From: JAFGIN01 sp050301235
Lineage (GTDB): Bacteria > Fibrobacterota > Chitinivibrionia > Chitinivibrionales > Chitinispirillaceae
Assembly (NCBI GenBank): GCA_050301235.1
Contig: JBNKZD010000233.1
Location: forward strand, 48,988-112,987
DNA: 64,000 nucleotides
Direction of reading: 5' to 3'
The notes under the pieces are model-generated. The model saw only the letters and a list, made by a program, of their open reading frames with translations, was not told the DNA's origin and ran no database searches. Within the stretch, counting starts at the first letter, position 1, and each line of letters opens with the position of its first letter. This document shows positions 54,216 through 63,275 of this stretch, in pieces. Both the position numbers and the translations under genes were made by a program.

Positions 54216-54292
54216 GAATAACGAATGGTGAATCTTGAATGTCGAAGTATGAGAACAAGGTACCTTTTGTTTTTCTTTGATATTCGTTATTC
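54216..54292. repeat. Inverted repeat GAATAACGAAT / ATTCGTTATTC
   Basis: Perfect 11-base arms at 54216-54226 and 54282-54292. The loop contains the palindrome AAGGTACCTT (54257-54266) and further TTCGA/TCGAA strings of the same style. Confidence 0.6.
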
Positions 54293-54386
54293 AGAGTTCG
54301 ATATTCGGTATTATCCTTATTATCCTTCTTTTTATAGCTTTCAGATATTCTATGTTCTACCGCCTTTCAGTCTTTTTCTTATCAAA

Positions 54387-54448
54387 TTGTCTTTTCTTCT
54401 TATGGACTGACGCGGGTATGGGGATTGCGAGTTCGATGGTCCGGCACA
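54387..54448 (+). repeat. Dispersed repeat family B, copy 2
   Basis: Shares about 52 of 62 bases by eye with the minus strand of 19541-19602, including CTTATGGACTGACGCGGGTA and the following GGGGATTG and CGGCACA. It does not carry the second arm of the hairpin seen in copy 1. Confidence 0.75.
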
Positions 54449-54802
54449 GATATTTTAGTAGCCCCTCTTTCCCAAAAAACTCTATTAATGTATCTCGCTT
54501 ATCTCGTCCATTTTCAAGGTTAACTTTTATAATCCTGTTACCTGAGTCTGATAGGTGGATTTTGTATGGAGCTGAATAGAAATTAACTGACCAGAGCAGT
54601 TGTCCTTTTTTCTGCCATCCATTTTATATACATTTCCGCGACCATTTTCAAAGTATGTACTTGAAGGTATGAATTCGACAACGTACTGCATATTATTAAA
54701 AAAAGTGCATATGGGAAATTACTGAACATGCATGCAAGAACTGAGTTAAAAAATGTTGCTGCAAAAAATAAGTATAGCAAATCTAATCCACTTAATTCTC
54801 AT

Positions 54803-56419
54803 TTAAAAACTCATCCTGCTGCACTGTACTGTTCCCCCCAATACGCGAATCTCAAGCAGATACATCCCAGAAAACCACGTCTGCTCCTCTTTTAAATTCC
54901 AGACTATCGATTTTCCGCCAGGACCAGCTACATCCACCTTTTTACGCGCTACAAGTTGCCCGGAAACTCTATACAACCGCAGTTCTGCTGCTGAAATTGC
55001 CTGAGAAAAATTGATACGCAACAATCCATCTCCGGAATATTTAACGCAAACCGATAACCGTTTATCCATCTCAACTCGTCGTAAGACCACTGCTCCCGAT
55101 GAATACTCGTACGCCCCAATATCAGTAACCCCATTAACCGCTCGGGTACTATTTACCTCTGGTAAAGCCCGGACTCCAAATGGTGGTATCCCCAATGGTT
55201 TCTTTAATGGATTGGTAAAAGGAAAACCTGATGGACTAACGCAATCATCACTGCCGGCATTGACACACAAACTCGTCCCCTCAAGTTTCAAATTATTGTC
55301 TTTAAAATTAACAAAACCGGGATTCGCACCAGTAATAGTCCCTGTCCACTCTTTGGGAATATTGGTAGTACCATTTACAACCCAGTTGTTCGATCCGGCA
55401 TAAACAGCCTTTCCTGACGACCACGCCATTTCACCTTCAGCAGCACGGATCATGTTGACCCCTCCTGTGCTTCGATAAAAGATATTGTTGTGCATCTCTA
55501 TACTTTGAAGAGTATCGAAGAGTCTGAAAACTGCACCGGATCCGGCAATAATCGTGTTGTTGACAAATCTGTATCGGCCATGAGTCCATCCGGTTCCATC
55601 GCCTCCGCACCGGGTAACTGAAAAGTTACTGTCATTATTCGCAGCAGTTCTTCTTTTGAAAAGCACATTACCAACCACATCCGAATCTTCACGCTTAAGA
55701 CCGATTGTCCAGCCATCATCAACACCCCCGGGATCAGGTCCGATCAGCTCAAGTTCATGATAGTAGGCTCCTTCAATCCAGTTATAGTAAATTTCATTAC
55801 GTTCAGATCTGCTCTTTACATTATTCCCCCCGTTTGCATCATGGATATAACAGTATTGCATTCTGAAAATACTTCCAGGAAAATTAACCTGATCGGTTGT
55901 CATATATATCTGATGCTGGCTCGATCCGGAACCACATTTGTACACTTCACTATACTCCAGTGTCAATGTTCCCGACCCAATATCCGCACCCAGAATCCCC
56001 TGTTGCGGGCAGTCGTGAACAACTACATCACGTATAACCACACTGTCGGCCTGATAAAAAATACCGCGTGATTTGCCACCGGTTACTTCAAACCCTTCAA
56101 ATAGCAGATGATCACACCCATTGAAATGAACCGTGTTGGTGCCACCCGAAATTACCGGTCTTTTACCTTCGATTCGTATACCTTTAACAATGATCGGTTT
56201 CGCATTTGTTCCTGCTACCGTGAATTTAACATCTCCTGTATATTGCGCATTCCCATCAACAAGCAGCGTATCCCCAGCTTTCAGCTTTGAAGTTACATCC
56301 TGGATACGGGTGTAGGGTTTCTGTGGACCAACCTGATAAGTTGATGAGGATACTGCAATGGCCAATATAGTCTGCAATATAAGAGTATGGTACGCCTTTA
56401 AAGTACTCGCTGTTCTCAT
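54803..56419 (-). CDS. Secreted right-handed beta-helix protein, possible polysaccharide lyase
   Basis: 538 residues. A signal peptide near residues 1-27 is followed by a beta-helix region: AGDTLLVDGNAQYTGDVKF, PIIVKGI, LLFEGFEVTGGKSRGIFYQ, VVIRDVVVHDC and SIEMHNNIFYRSTGGV near 310. The coils resemble pectate-lyase-like or PL6-type folds. No catalytic set can be confirmed. The last ~80 residues (AELRLYRVSGQLVARKKV, then FSGMYLLEIRV) are a type-IX-secretion-like tail. GGAG lies 9 bases before the ATG. It follows the DUF5107 gene on the same strand with a 116-base gap; both are probably glycan-directed. Confidence 0.82.
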   Translation of the reverse strand: MRTASTLKAYHTLILQTILAIAVSSSTYQVGPQKPYTRIQDVTSKLKAGDTLLVDGNAQYTGDVKFTVAGTNAKPIIVKGIRIEGKRPVISGGTNTVHFNGCDHLLFEGFEVTGGKSRGIFYQADSVVIRDVVVHDCPQQGILGADIGSGTLTLEYSEVYKCGSGSSQHQIYMTTDQVNFPGSIFRMQYCYIHDANGGNNVKSRSERNEIYYNWIEGAYYHELELIGPDPGGVDDGWTIGLKREDSDVVGNVLFKRRTAANNDSNFSVTRCGGDGTGWTHGRYRFVNNTIIAGSGAVFRLFDTLQSIEMHNNIFYRSTGGVNMIRAAEGEMAWSSGKAVYAGSNNWVVNGTTNIPKEWTGTITGANPGFVNFKDNNLKLEGTSLCVNAGSDDCVSPSGFPFTNPLKKPLGIPPFGVRALPEVNSTRAVNGVTDIGAYEYSSGAVVLRRVEMDKRLSVCVKYSGDGLLRINFSQAISAAELRLYRVSGQLVARKKVDVAGPGGKSIVWNLKEEQTWFSGMYLLEIRVLGGTVQCSRMSF

Positions 56420-56535
56420 TGGGACATCTCCAAATCAGGGTAGTACATACATTCTAATTTGATAGTAACCTGATATTCTGCAAAAAGCTACACAACTCTA
56501 TTTGCGGTACATATAGTACTGGTTGTTATTGCGTT

Positions 56536-58191
56536 TCAATGCCTGAGTTCAACAGACTTTGTCCACATTCCAAAATTGTCAACACTGAGAATTATACCCG
56601 ATCTGGGCTGAATGTGTTTGTCTGAATTGTTGCCAATGAATGTACCGTTGATAGAATAAAATCTACGTATCATGGGGATATTGTTAATAGATTGAATCTG
56701 TTTTATCTGATTGATTTCAGGTTGTACTGAAGTTGCACATGTTCCTGCATTAGTAAAAGTTACCGGGACGCTGCTTTTCATAAGTATCTGGTTCTCTGAG
56801 CGCAGATCAAACACCATACTGTCAATTTCGTTGCAGAGGTTTTGGACCGAAATTGTATCCTTGATTGTAAATGGACCGTTTGAATCATACAATCTGGTGT
56901 CTTCGTAGGCTGGCACTGTGCTGTTTTTCCCTTTAAATGTAAGACTTACGGTCAAACGGCCTGATGGCTTTGTAATAAAATAGCGGCACGATACAATCGC
57001 ATTTTTATCGCTGGTACCGTTATAACTTGTTTTATCAGTAGAAAGATCAATAACAGCATATTCACTGGCGTGAGTAAATGATGTCAACCCTGTAACCGGC
57101 GTGTAGAACTCATCAAATTGAATGGTAGATGATGCCGGGAATTGAGCTGGTGTAAAAAACTCTTTCGATACCCCGGCCCACAGTTCAATAAACGGACGAT
57201 GGTAGTCAAGATTCTTTTCAGGATCAAATCCCCTGCTCTGGTTATAGCCAAACCCCCAGATTTTCAATCCGGGCGTCTTAACGTTTTGGGAGATACGGAG
57301 TATAGCCTCGTTATTGGCGTGGTTGATTGCACCCCAGAAATTACTTTCCACCGGCCAGCCGTACGCAATGCCATCATTGGTCCAGTTTTTATACCAGCGC
57401 AGATTTTTGAACTTGTAAATATTGGTTGATATTTTCTGATCGACTTTCTGAATATCAGGCCAGTCATCAGAAATTTTTACATTGCTCACCGGGCCAATAA
57501 TCTCCGTCTGATCATCACATTTTATGTTTCCCGGCACTGTTCCCGGTGAAATACCAACATTGGTCCAGTACTCAAATGGAACTGTTTTGTTATTAGGATT
57601 AACAAGAGATACGGAAGTTTTTAGAGCAGAGGATTTGGACTCAAGGGATACTTCGAAATTGCAGGTGATATTGGTCATGCCATATTTCATTTTTATAGCG
57701 GGTGTTTTGAAATCGATGCTATCGGTAAATGACATTTTGACCGAAATTTTATCAGCGGTTTTAGATGTGATCACATAACTCCAGGGACGACACCATGCTT
57801 TTCCATGTTCTGGTTCAGGAAATGTTGGAAAAATCCCACCCCACACCATAAGCCAGTCATAATAAAAAACATCCCACTGTGGCCCGTAAGGTCTTCCCAC
57901 AGGATTCTGGTATAGTTGTTCATGGCCGGTAGGTTTATAAATCATCGAAATGATTCTGCCGCCATATTCAGGAACCAGCGTTACTTTCAGGTATTCATTT
58001 TCCAATACCAGAGACTTGAACTTGTGGGTAACAATATCGTTACTGAACGTATCATTCAGCAGGGCGTAATCAGACTTGACTGTATGCTTGAACGTTTTCC
58101 ATTGTACCTGGGATTCTGTCAGTGTGACTGTTGCGGGTACATTCAAGCAGAGAAAAAGAAGAATGAGCAACTGTGATGATGCTTTTTTCAT
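56536..58191 (-). CDS. Secreted DUF5107 (galactose-mutarotase-fold) protein with C-terminal tail
   Basis: About 551 residues from the ATG at 58191; an ATG 15 bases upstream is the alternative. The signal peptide is MKKASSQLLILLFLCLNVPA. The DUF5107 start is plain (KSLVLENEYLKVTLVPEYGG, RIISMIY), then GGIFPTFPEPEHGKAWCRPW near 120. The fold is that of aldose epimerases and some glycoside-active proteins. The final ~50 residues (RRFYSINGTFIGNN, then PRSGIILSV) resemble a sorting tail. The substrate is unknown, most likely a sugar polymer. It is the first gene of the pair with the beta-helix protein. Confidence 0.82.
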   Translation of the reverse strand: MKKASSQLLILLFLCLNVPATVTLTESQVQWKTFKHTVKSDYALLNDTFSNDIVTHKFKSLVLENEYLKVTLVPEYGGRIISMIYKPTGHEQLYQNPVGRPYGPQWDVFYYDWLMVWGGIFPTFPEPEHGKAWCRPWSYVITSKTADKISVKMSFTDSIDFKTPAIKMKYGMTNITCNFEVSLESKSSALKTSVSLVNPNNKTVPFEYWTNVGISPGTVPGNIKCDDQTEIIGPVSNVKISDDWPDIQKVDQKISTNIYKFKNLRWYKNWTNDGIAYGWPVESNFWGAINHANNEAILRISQNVKTPGLKIWGFGYNQSRGFDPEKNLDYHRPFIELWAGVSKEFFTPAQFPASSTIQFDEFYTPVTGLTSFTHASEYAVIDLSTDKTSYNGTSDKNAIVSCRYFITKPSGRLTVSLTFKGKNSTVPAYEDTRLYDSNGPFTIKDTISVQNLCNEIDSMVFDLRSENQILMKSSVPVTFTNAGTCATSVQPEINQIKQIQSINNIPMIRRFYSINGTFIGNNSDKHIQPRSGIILSVDNFGMWTKSVELRH

Positions 58192-58425
58192 GGCTATCGT
58201 TTCCATTAGCTGGAGGTAATTTTTGATTATTTATTATACGCGTTTAATATAGTTGCCCGCGTCAGATATGTACAACTAACGTTTAATTGTCTCACCAGTC
58301 TGTTTCGAAAGTGTGTAATTTTCCTGCAACAACAGAAGAATGTTATTTTGAGAGAATCAGGGATTCTGACAAAATAGTATCATGTTTCCAACATTTCATC
58401 AAAAAGATCAAATGAAAGGATAGAG

Positions 58426-60210
58426 ATGGTAACCAAAATGCAGGTAAACACAACAAAATTTTTCAACGAGGATAAGATCATAAAGGACTTTTCTAATGGA
58501 ATTCTGCCAAGATGGCTTTACAGGCTGTGCATACCATCTCGCATGTTGTGGCTCGGTCCATTACTCGCCATACTTCTTACATTCCCATCACTGTTTTCAG
58601 GGTATATGCTTGATGATCATTTTTTGAAACAGAATACTGCTGCGCAAACAGTGTATATCAAGCGGCAACCTGTGGATTATTTTAATTTCGTTACCTCACA
58701 ATCCGATTTTGACTACTACCGGGAACGTGGTATTCTTCTCTCCTGGTGGAGTGATCCTGGGTTCCGCAACCATTTTTTCAGGCCGGTTGCATCTCTTGTA
58801 CATGCAGCGCAATTTACTTTTTTTGGAAATTCTCCATGGATTATGCATGCAGGGTTGATACTCCTGTATGTTCTTTTGTGTAGTATAATCTCATTATTAC
58901 TAAAGCGGTTTTCTTCAAATTCTGTCGCTCCTGGCATTGCTATTCTTCTCTTTACTGTTAATGATACTCATGCGTTTTCGGCTGGATGGATCTCATCATA
59001 TAATACTCTTCTATGTTGTGTTGCCGGTATGAGTGCGTTTTTGTTTCATGCCCGATGGCGTCAATTAAAAGCGTCGGGATCACTGTTTCTGTTTATGCTA
59101 TTCTATCTCATCGCGTTACTCTGTTCTGAAGGAGCTTTGGCGCTGAGCGGGTATCTTTTTGCATACTCGCTGTTTTTAGAGAAAGGTACAATTCGTGATA
59201 AAATTGTTTCATTTGTTCCGACCATGCTTATCACTTGTATATATCTTCTGTTTTATGTCATTTCTGGCTTTGGTGTAACAAACAGTGGAATCTATGTATC
59301 ATTGACAACTCTTTTCTCTCCGGCTTTATTCACTTTTGTGTTGAAAATAGGGTGTTTCCTTTTTTCTCAGCTGTTCTCAGTTTCACCAATCAGTATGCTG
59401 TTATTTAAAATCGGGACAGCAGGAGTAATTGTGTCTATGGTATTTCTTGGTTCGATACTTTATTTTTTCAGAAAAGGACTTTTCGCTACCCCGCAGACTT
59501 CATTTTTCTTTACTGCCACAATTCTGTCGATGGCACCATTTGCTCTTGGGCCGTTTCAAGACCGGTTACTGTTATGGTCGGGATTTGGTGCAGCGGGATT
59601 ACTGGGTGAACTGTTCGCTTCAAATAACCTTTTTAATGGTAAACTGGAAAAACTGACAGCCCGGATTTTACTCGGAACCAATCTTTTTGTCTCATTACTA
59701 CTTTTTATACCAACACTTTTTGCTCCGATGATTCTCGAAAAGCCATCACGTGCAGTAGCATCAATTGTTCCTTCAACCACAACTATTTTTCTTAATTCCC
59801 CCTGGGATATCTGTTTATGGTACCCTCCGGCAATTGCAGCTGAACAGGGAAAAACCTTTCCAGAGCATATGTACATTTTATATGCCGGACTTGATACAGT
59901 AACTGTTACACGCAACGATAGATGCACAATGACCGCAACCGTACCCGGAGGCTGGCTTGCTCATCCGGAGTACGAACAGTTCTCTCGATCCTCAAGTCAC
60001 CCATTCCATGCTGGAGATCGTGTGGAATTACAACTGATGACTGTGTCAATACTATCGGTAACCAGTGATGGACGGCCGGTGACTGTGCAGTTCACATTCA
60101 AAGATGATCTTGAGAGGTATACATGGATGAATTGGACTAATAAAGGTCCACAACAACGTACTGTTCCGGCAGTAGGAACTACTGTAAAGTGTTTTGCAAA
60201 ACTTTTATAG
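58426..60210 (+). CDS. Multi-pass membrane protein, GT-C-like
   Basis: 594 residues. AAAGGA lies 5 bases before the ATG. About ten to eleven hydrophobic segments fill residues 40-430, then a soluble C-terminal part of ~160 residues (SPWDICLWYPPAIAAEQGK onward). The first outer loop has GYMLDDHFLKQN, with an acidic pair where GT-C glycosyltransferases keep their catalytic Asp. No family was recognised with confidence. A lipid-linked-sugar glycosyltransferase is one possibility. The stop codon abuts the stop of the convergent sigma-54 activator gene (TAGCTA), so no terminator separates them. Confidence 0.6.
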   Translation: MVTKMQVNTTKFFNEDKIIKDFSNGILPRWLYRLCIPSRMLWLGPLLAILLTFPSLFSGYMLDDHFLKQNTAAQTVYIKRQPVDYFNFVTSQSDFDYYRERGILLSWWSDPGFRNHFFRPVASLVHAAQFTFFGNSPWIMHAGLILLYVLLCSIISLLLKRFSSNSVAPGIAILLFTVNDTHAFSAGWISSYNTLLCCVAGMSAFLFHARWRQLKASGSLFLFMLFYLIALLCSEGALALSGYLFAYSLFLEKGTIRDKIVSFVPTMLITCIYLLFYVISGFGVTNSGIYVSLTTLFSPALFTFVLKIGCFLFSQLFSVSPISMLLFKIGTAGVIVSMVFLGSILYFFRKGLFATPQTSFFFTATILSMAPFALGPFQDRLLLWSGFGAAGLLGELFASNNLFNGKLEKLTARILLGTNLFVSLLLFIPTLFAPMILEKPSRAVASIVPSTTTIFLNSPWDICLWYPPAIAAEQGKTFPEHMYILYAGLDTVTVTRNDRCTMTATVPGGWLAHPEYEQFSRSSSHPFHAGDRVELQLMTVSILSVTSDGRPVTVQFTFKDDLERYTWMNWTNKGPQQRTVPAVGTTVKCFAKLL

Positions 60211-61626
60211 CTATTTAATGCCAAATTTCTTCATTTTCTTCCATAAAGCGACATTACTGATTCCAAGTGCCCGGGCGGTGGCAGATTTGTTACCGCCGTG
60301 TTGCTGAAGCTCTTCCAGAAGCTTCTTCTCTGAAATATTGAGCCTGCCATTACTTTTGGTAATTTCAGAGGTACTGATAGTTGTAGTAGCGTAATCAATC
60401 ATTTGTGTTGATGAAACCAGAGCGGCTTTTTTTGCACAGATTCCTTCACGGACGGCAGTGACCCTGAGTTCGCGAGGAAGATCTTTTATCTCAATCTCTT
60501 CAGAGCGGCAGACAACAAATGCGTGTTCGATGCTGTTCTGAAGTTCCCTGATATTGCCAGGCCAGCAGTAGTTCATGAATAAGCGGATCACCTCTGCAGA
60601 TACAGAATGGATCTCTCTTCCGGTCTCACTTCTGTATTTTTTAATGAAATGGCTGCAAAGTAACGGAATATCTGCCATTCGTTCCCTAAGGGCGGGTAAA
60701 TGGAGCGAGAAAACGTTAAGACGATAAAACAGATCTTCACGAAAAGTGCCTTTTTCAACCATGCTGCGAAGATTTTTATTTGTAGCAGCAATGATTCTCA
60801 CATCAACAGGTATCTCTTTTGTATCACCAACCCGAACCACAACCCGTTCCTGAAGAACCCTGAGAAGCTTCACCTGGACAGAGTGACTGATCTCACCGAT
60901 TTCATCCAGAAGTATAGTTCCCTCATGTGCTGCTTCAAAGGTGCCGACCCTGTCCTTGATTGCTCCTGTAAATGCTCCCCGGACATGACCGAACAATTCA
61001 CTCTCAAGCAGTGTTTCTGCAAGAGCAGCGCAATTGACACGGATAAATGGCTGGTCTTTTCGTGATGAGGCCTGATGAATCGCGCTTGCGACAAGTTCTT
61101 TTCCGGTGCCACTCTCACCCTCGATCAGTACATTGACACCGGTACCACTGGCCATTTCGATGAGCTGATGCAGCTCCTGCATCGGTGCGCTTTTTCCGAT
61201 CAGACCGTAGTAGCGATCTTTATTACTGACAATAGCCTCGCTGGGGCCGACAGCCCACTCTTCAAGGTGAGCCAGATCAAGTATGCACAGGTAGAGAAAT
61301 GTCTCTCCGGACTGGTGCCTGGTTTTACTTCCTTTAATAAAGACAGGAGTGGGGTCTCCTCCTGAAGACCGGATGGTGGTTCTGAAATAAAGTTCTGATC
61401 CATCAGCCCAATCCCACCATTCCTTGCCGGATATAAGATGGCTTTCTACTTCAGAACCAAGGCCGGTATCACACATTCTGCTTCCAGTCAGGACTTCAGA
61501 AGTAAGCCCAGTGAGCATCTGGGCACGATTGTTTGCCAGGACGATCCGTTTCTGATCATCAAGGATGACCACTCCGCAGGGAAGATTATTTAATTCATTG
61601 ATTACTTCATCAGAAAAATAATTCAT
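60211..61626 (-). CDS. Sigma-54-dependent transcriptional activator (PAS-AAA-Fis)
   Basis: About 471 residues from the ATG at 61626; a TTG two codons earlier is also possible. A PAS sensor covers ~5-110 (LPCGVVILDDQKRIVLANNR). The AAA+ domain has Walker A GESGTGKE near 170, the sigma-54 contact GAFTGA near 231, Walker B GTILLDEIGE and the ALRERMADIP block. A Fis-type helix-turn-helix ends the protein (GGNKSATARALGISNVALWK). No receiver domain, so it senses its signal itself. It is divergent from a thioredoxin gene whose upstream region has a sigma-54-like promoter, its probable target. Confidence 0.95.
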   Translation of the reverse strand: MNYFSDEVINELNNLPCGVVILDDQKRIVLANNRAQMLTGLTSEVLTGSRMCDTGLGSEVESHLISGKEWWDWADGSELYFRTTIRSSGGDPTPVFIKGSKTRHQSGETFLYLCILDLAHLEEWAVGPSEAIVSNKDRYYGLIGKSAPMQELHQLIEMASGTGVNVLIEGESGTGKELVASAIHQASSRKDQPFIRVNCAALAETLLESELFGHVRGAFTGAIKDRVGTFEAAHEGTILLDEIGEISHSVQVKLLRVLQERVVVRVGDTKEIPVDVRIIAATNKNLRSMVEKGTFREDLFYRLNVFSLHLPALRERMADIPLLCSHFIKKYRSETGREIHSVSAEVIRLFMNYCWPGNIRELQNSIEHAFVVCRSEEIEIKDLPRELRVTAVREGICAKKAALVSSTQMIDYATTTISTSEITKSNGRLNISEKKLLEELQQHGGNKSATARALGISNVALWKKMKKFGIK

Positions 61627-61664
61627 AATCAATCCATGGTTACTATTAACGAGATAGTGTTAAG

Positions 61665-61677
61665 TTAACAATGTTAA
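61665..61677. promoter_or_regulatory. TTAAC-N3-GTTAA inverted repeat, candidate activator site
   Basis: TTAACAATGTTAA is a perfect 5-base inverted repeat 108 bases upstream of the -24/-12 promoter, the range where sigma-54 activators bind. AT-rich surroundings weaken the case. Confidence 0.35.
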
Positions 61678-61784
61678 TGAATAGTTAATAAGATATCATT
61701 AAAGTTTATTGAGTTAAATATAATTATCTACGTAATATAGTACAATTTATTGAAAATTGATTGGGTAGCTGACAAATATTTTGG

Positions 61785-61800
61785 CTGGTATAACTTTTGC
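61785..61800 (+). promoter_or_regulatory. Sigma-54-like -24/-12 promoter
   Basis: CTGGTATAACTTTTGC has GG and GC exactly ten bases apart and the TTGC of the -12 element. The -24 box lacks the usual CA. It lies 68 bases before the thioredoxin start, in the gap shared with the sigma-54 activator gene. Confidence 0.5.
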
Positions 61801-61867
61801 GTAAAAGTTTATACACATTAAGTTAGTGATAATACTACACATAATAACATAAACAATGGAGGATCGT

Positions 61868-62248
61868 ATGGAACATCTAACACTGGAAACTTTCAAGGAC
61901 AAGGTTTGTGAATGCGGACTTGGTGGTGGAAAAGCAGAATGGAAATTCACGGGAACAATTCCCGCAGTAATCGATTTTTACGCTGACTGGTGTGGCCCCT
62001 GCCGGATGGTGTCGCCGATTCTTGAAGAGCTTTCTAAAGAATATGATGGTCGTGTCAATATTTATAAGATCAATACTGAAGAGCAGCAGGAATTGGCCTC
62101 CATGTTCGGGATCAGCAGTATTCCTAGCATCCTTTTTATTCCTGTTGATGGGAAACCGCAGATGGCTGCTGGTGCATTGCCGAAGAATGAGTTTAAGAAA
62201 TTGTTTAGGGATGTGTTAGGTGTTGAGGATGCGGTTACGACGGTGTAA
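61868..62248 (+). CDS. Thioredoxin-like protein
   Basis: 126 residues from the ATG at 61868, where GGAGG lies five bases upstream; an ATG 12 bases earlier contains that site. The active site is WCGPC with Cys42 and Cys45, and the cis-proline is in SSIPSILFI near 85. It reduces disulfides in the cytoplasm. The N-terminus is longer than in standard thioredoxins by ~20 residues and contains CECG with two cysteines. It is expressed from its own promoter, probably sigma-54 controlled. Confidence 0.92.
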   Translation: MEHLTLETFKDKVCECGLGGGKAEWKFTGTIPAVIDFYADWCGPCRMVSPILEELSKEYDGRVNIYKINTEEQQELASMFGISSIPSILFIPVDGKPQMAAGALPKNEFKKLFRDVLGVEDAVTTV

Positions 62249-62255
62249 AATTTTA

Positions 62256-62292
62256 AATGTGTAAACTGTAAGGCATATGCAGTTTACACATT
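62256..62292. terminator. Perfect 13-base stem-loop after the thioredoxin gene
   Basis: AATGTGTAAACTG and CAGTTTACACATT pair perfectly with an 11-base loop, starting 7 bases after the stop. There is no T-run on the plus strand, so it may protect the transcript end or be rho-assisted rather than a classical terminator. Confidence 0.55.
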
Positions 62293-62360
62293 GTCAGAAT
62301 CATCCGATTTTTCGAATAAATGAAAAATGCTGTTTCTTCAAGGGGATTCCTGTTAGTAAG

Positions 62361-63275
62361 TTATGGGATCAAGTTATCTTTCATCACTGGATATGTTGAT
62401 CCCTTCTCGCGGAGCAGTATTTTGTTAATCTCTTTCTTCATAGCCTCACCAACCTTTTCCCCGTGCGTGTATGAAAGGTTTCTTAAAAATTCCTTACCAC
62501 CAATCACTTTACCGTTAAATTTCTTAGGTTTTTTTTCTAACGACATTACAAATGCAAAGGCCAGATCTATACCTTCCTGTTTTGCCGCCATCAGCTGTCT
62601 ATGATTAAGATCGTTTGGCTCACTCTTGTTAAATGGTCTCGGTTGCGGCTTTTTTATTTCCGGCCATTCTTTAGACGATTTGTTTTCAACAATTTTCGAT
62701 GAGAACTGCGACGAAAGATCTTCAAATGCTTCCATATATCCTAGCACTTTTCCATTAAATTCGTTTTGCTTACTTGTTCCCCACCAGATCATAGGCATTG
62801 TTAAAGCGGCAGAAGCAAAATCTACAAAACCTCCAGCTTTACTTGCAATACCAGCAATTTTCGGAAATTTCTCTGCAATAGTTAAAGCAAAGCCAGCTAT
62901 ATCGATGCCTTTGGAAACAATATCGGAATAATCGGTTTTACCAAGAATTTTATCAATATTAACAAAGTCCTGTGGACTGATATTAAAAACTTTAGGAAAA
63001 TCGATTGTTTCATTACTATGAATTAAAACGAGTACAGCTCGAAACCGCTGATCTTCTTCTCCATCAGCGATATTTTCATTTTTGGCTGCGAGTTCACCGA
63101 TTCCGTCTTGAACTCTGACTTTAATCTTATCATTAGTAACTTCTTCAAGAGCAAGTTGTGTTGCGACTGCCCGAAGTTCAGATAAATGCTGATTGTACTC
63201 GTCACTTCTGGAGCGACTTGCCATACCAATAATTGTTATATCAAAACCGTACTCAAGTCGGTCCCTGATAATCAT
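62361..63275 (-). CDS. OmpA-like domain (C-terminal part) plus unknown C-terminal region
   Basis: 304 residues. The first ~85 residues continue the OmpA peptidoglycan-binding-like fold begun in the upstream frame: DITIIGMASRSRSDEYNQHL, SELRAVATQLALEE, and a basic QRFRAVLVLI strand. The next part has a small hydrophobic helical region (ITIGFALTIAEK-like, near 126-160) and a lysine-rich C-terminus with no recognised domain. The start ATG overlaps the previous stop (ATGA). Together they suggest one original protein that has been split by a frameshift, or two coupled chains. Confidence 0.6.
   Translation of the reverse strand: MIIRDRLEYGFDITIIGMASRSRSDEYNQHLSELRAVATQLALEEVTNDKIKVRVQDGIGELAAKNENIADGEEDQRFRAVLVLIHSNETIDFPKVFNISPQDFVNIDKILGKTDYSDIVSKGIDIAGFALTIAEKFPKIAGIASKAGGFVDFASAALTMPMIWWGTSKQNEFNGKVLGYMEAFEDLSSQFSSKIVENKSSKEWPEIKKPQPRPFNKSEPNDLNHRQLMAAKQEGIDLAFAFVMSLEKKPKKFNGKVIGGKEFLRNLSYTHGEKVGEAMKKEINKILLREKGSTYPVMKDNLIP

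Larger units (their letters stand above)
54103..54802. other. Intergenic region upstream of mutS with repeats
   Basis: About 700 bases, AT-rich, without a supported gene. It holds the mutS promoter, an inverted GAATAACGAAT pair, the second copy of repeat family B and a tail of no visible structure (54460-54802). Short frames within it match only the repeat of the copy at 19541. Confidence 0.5.
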
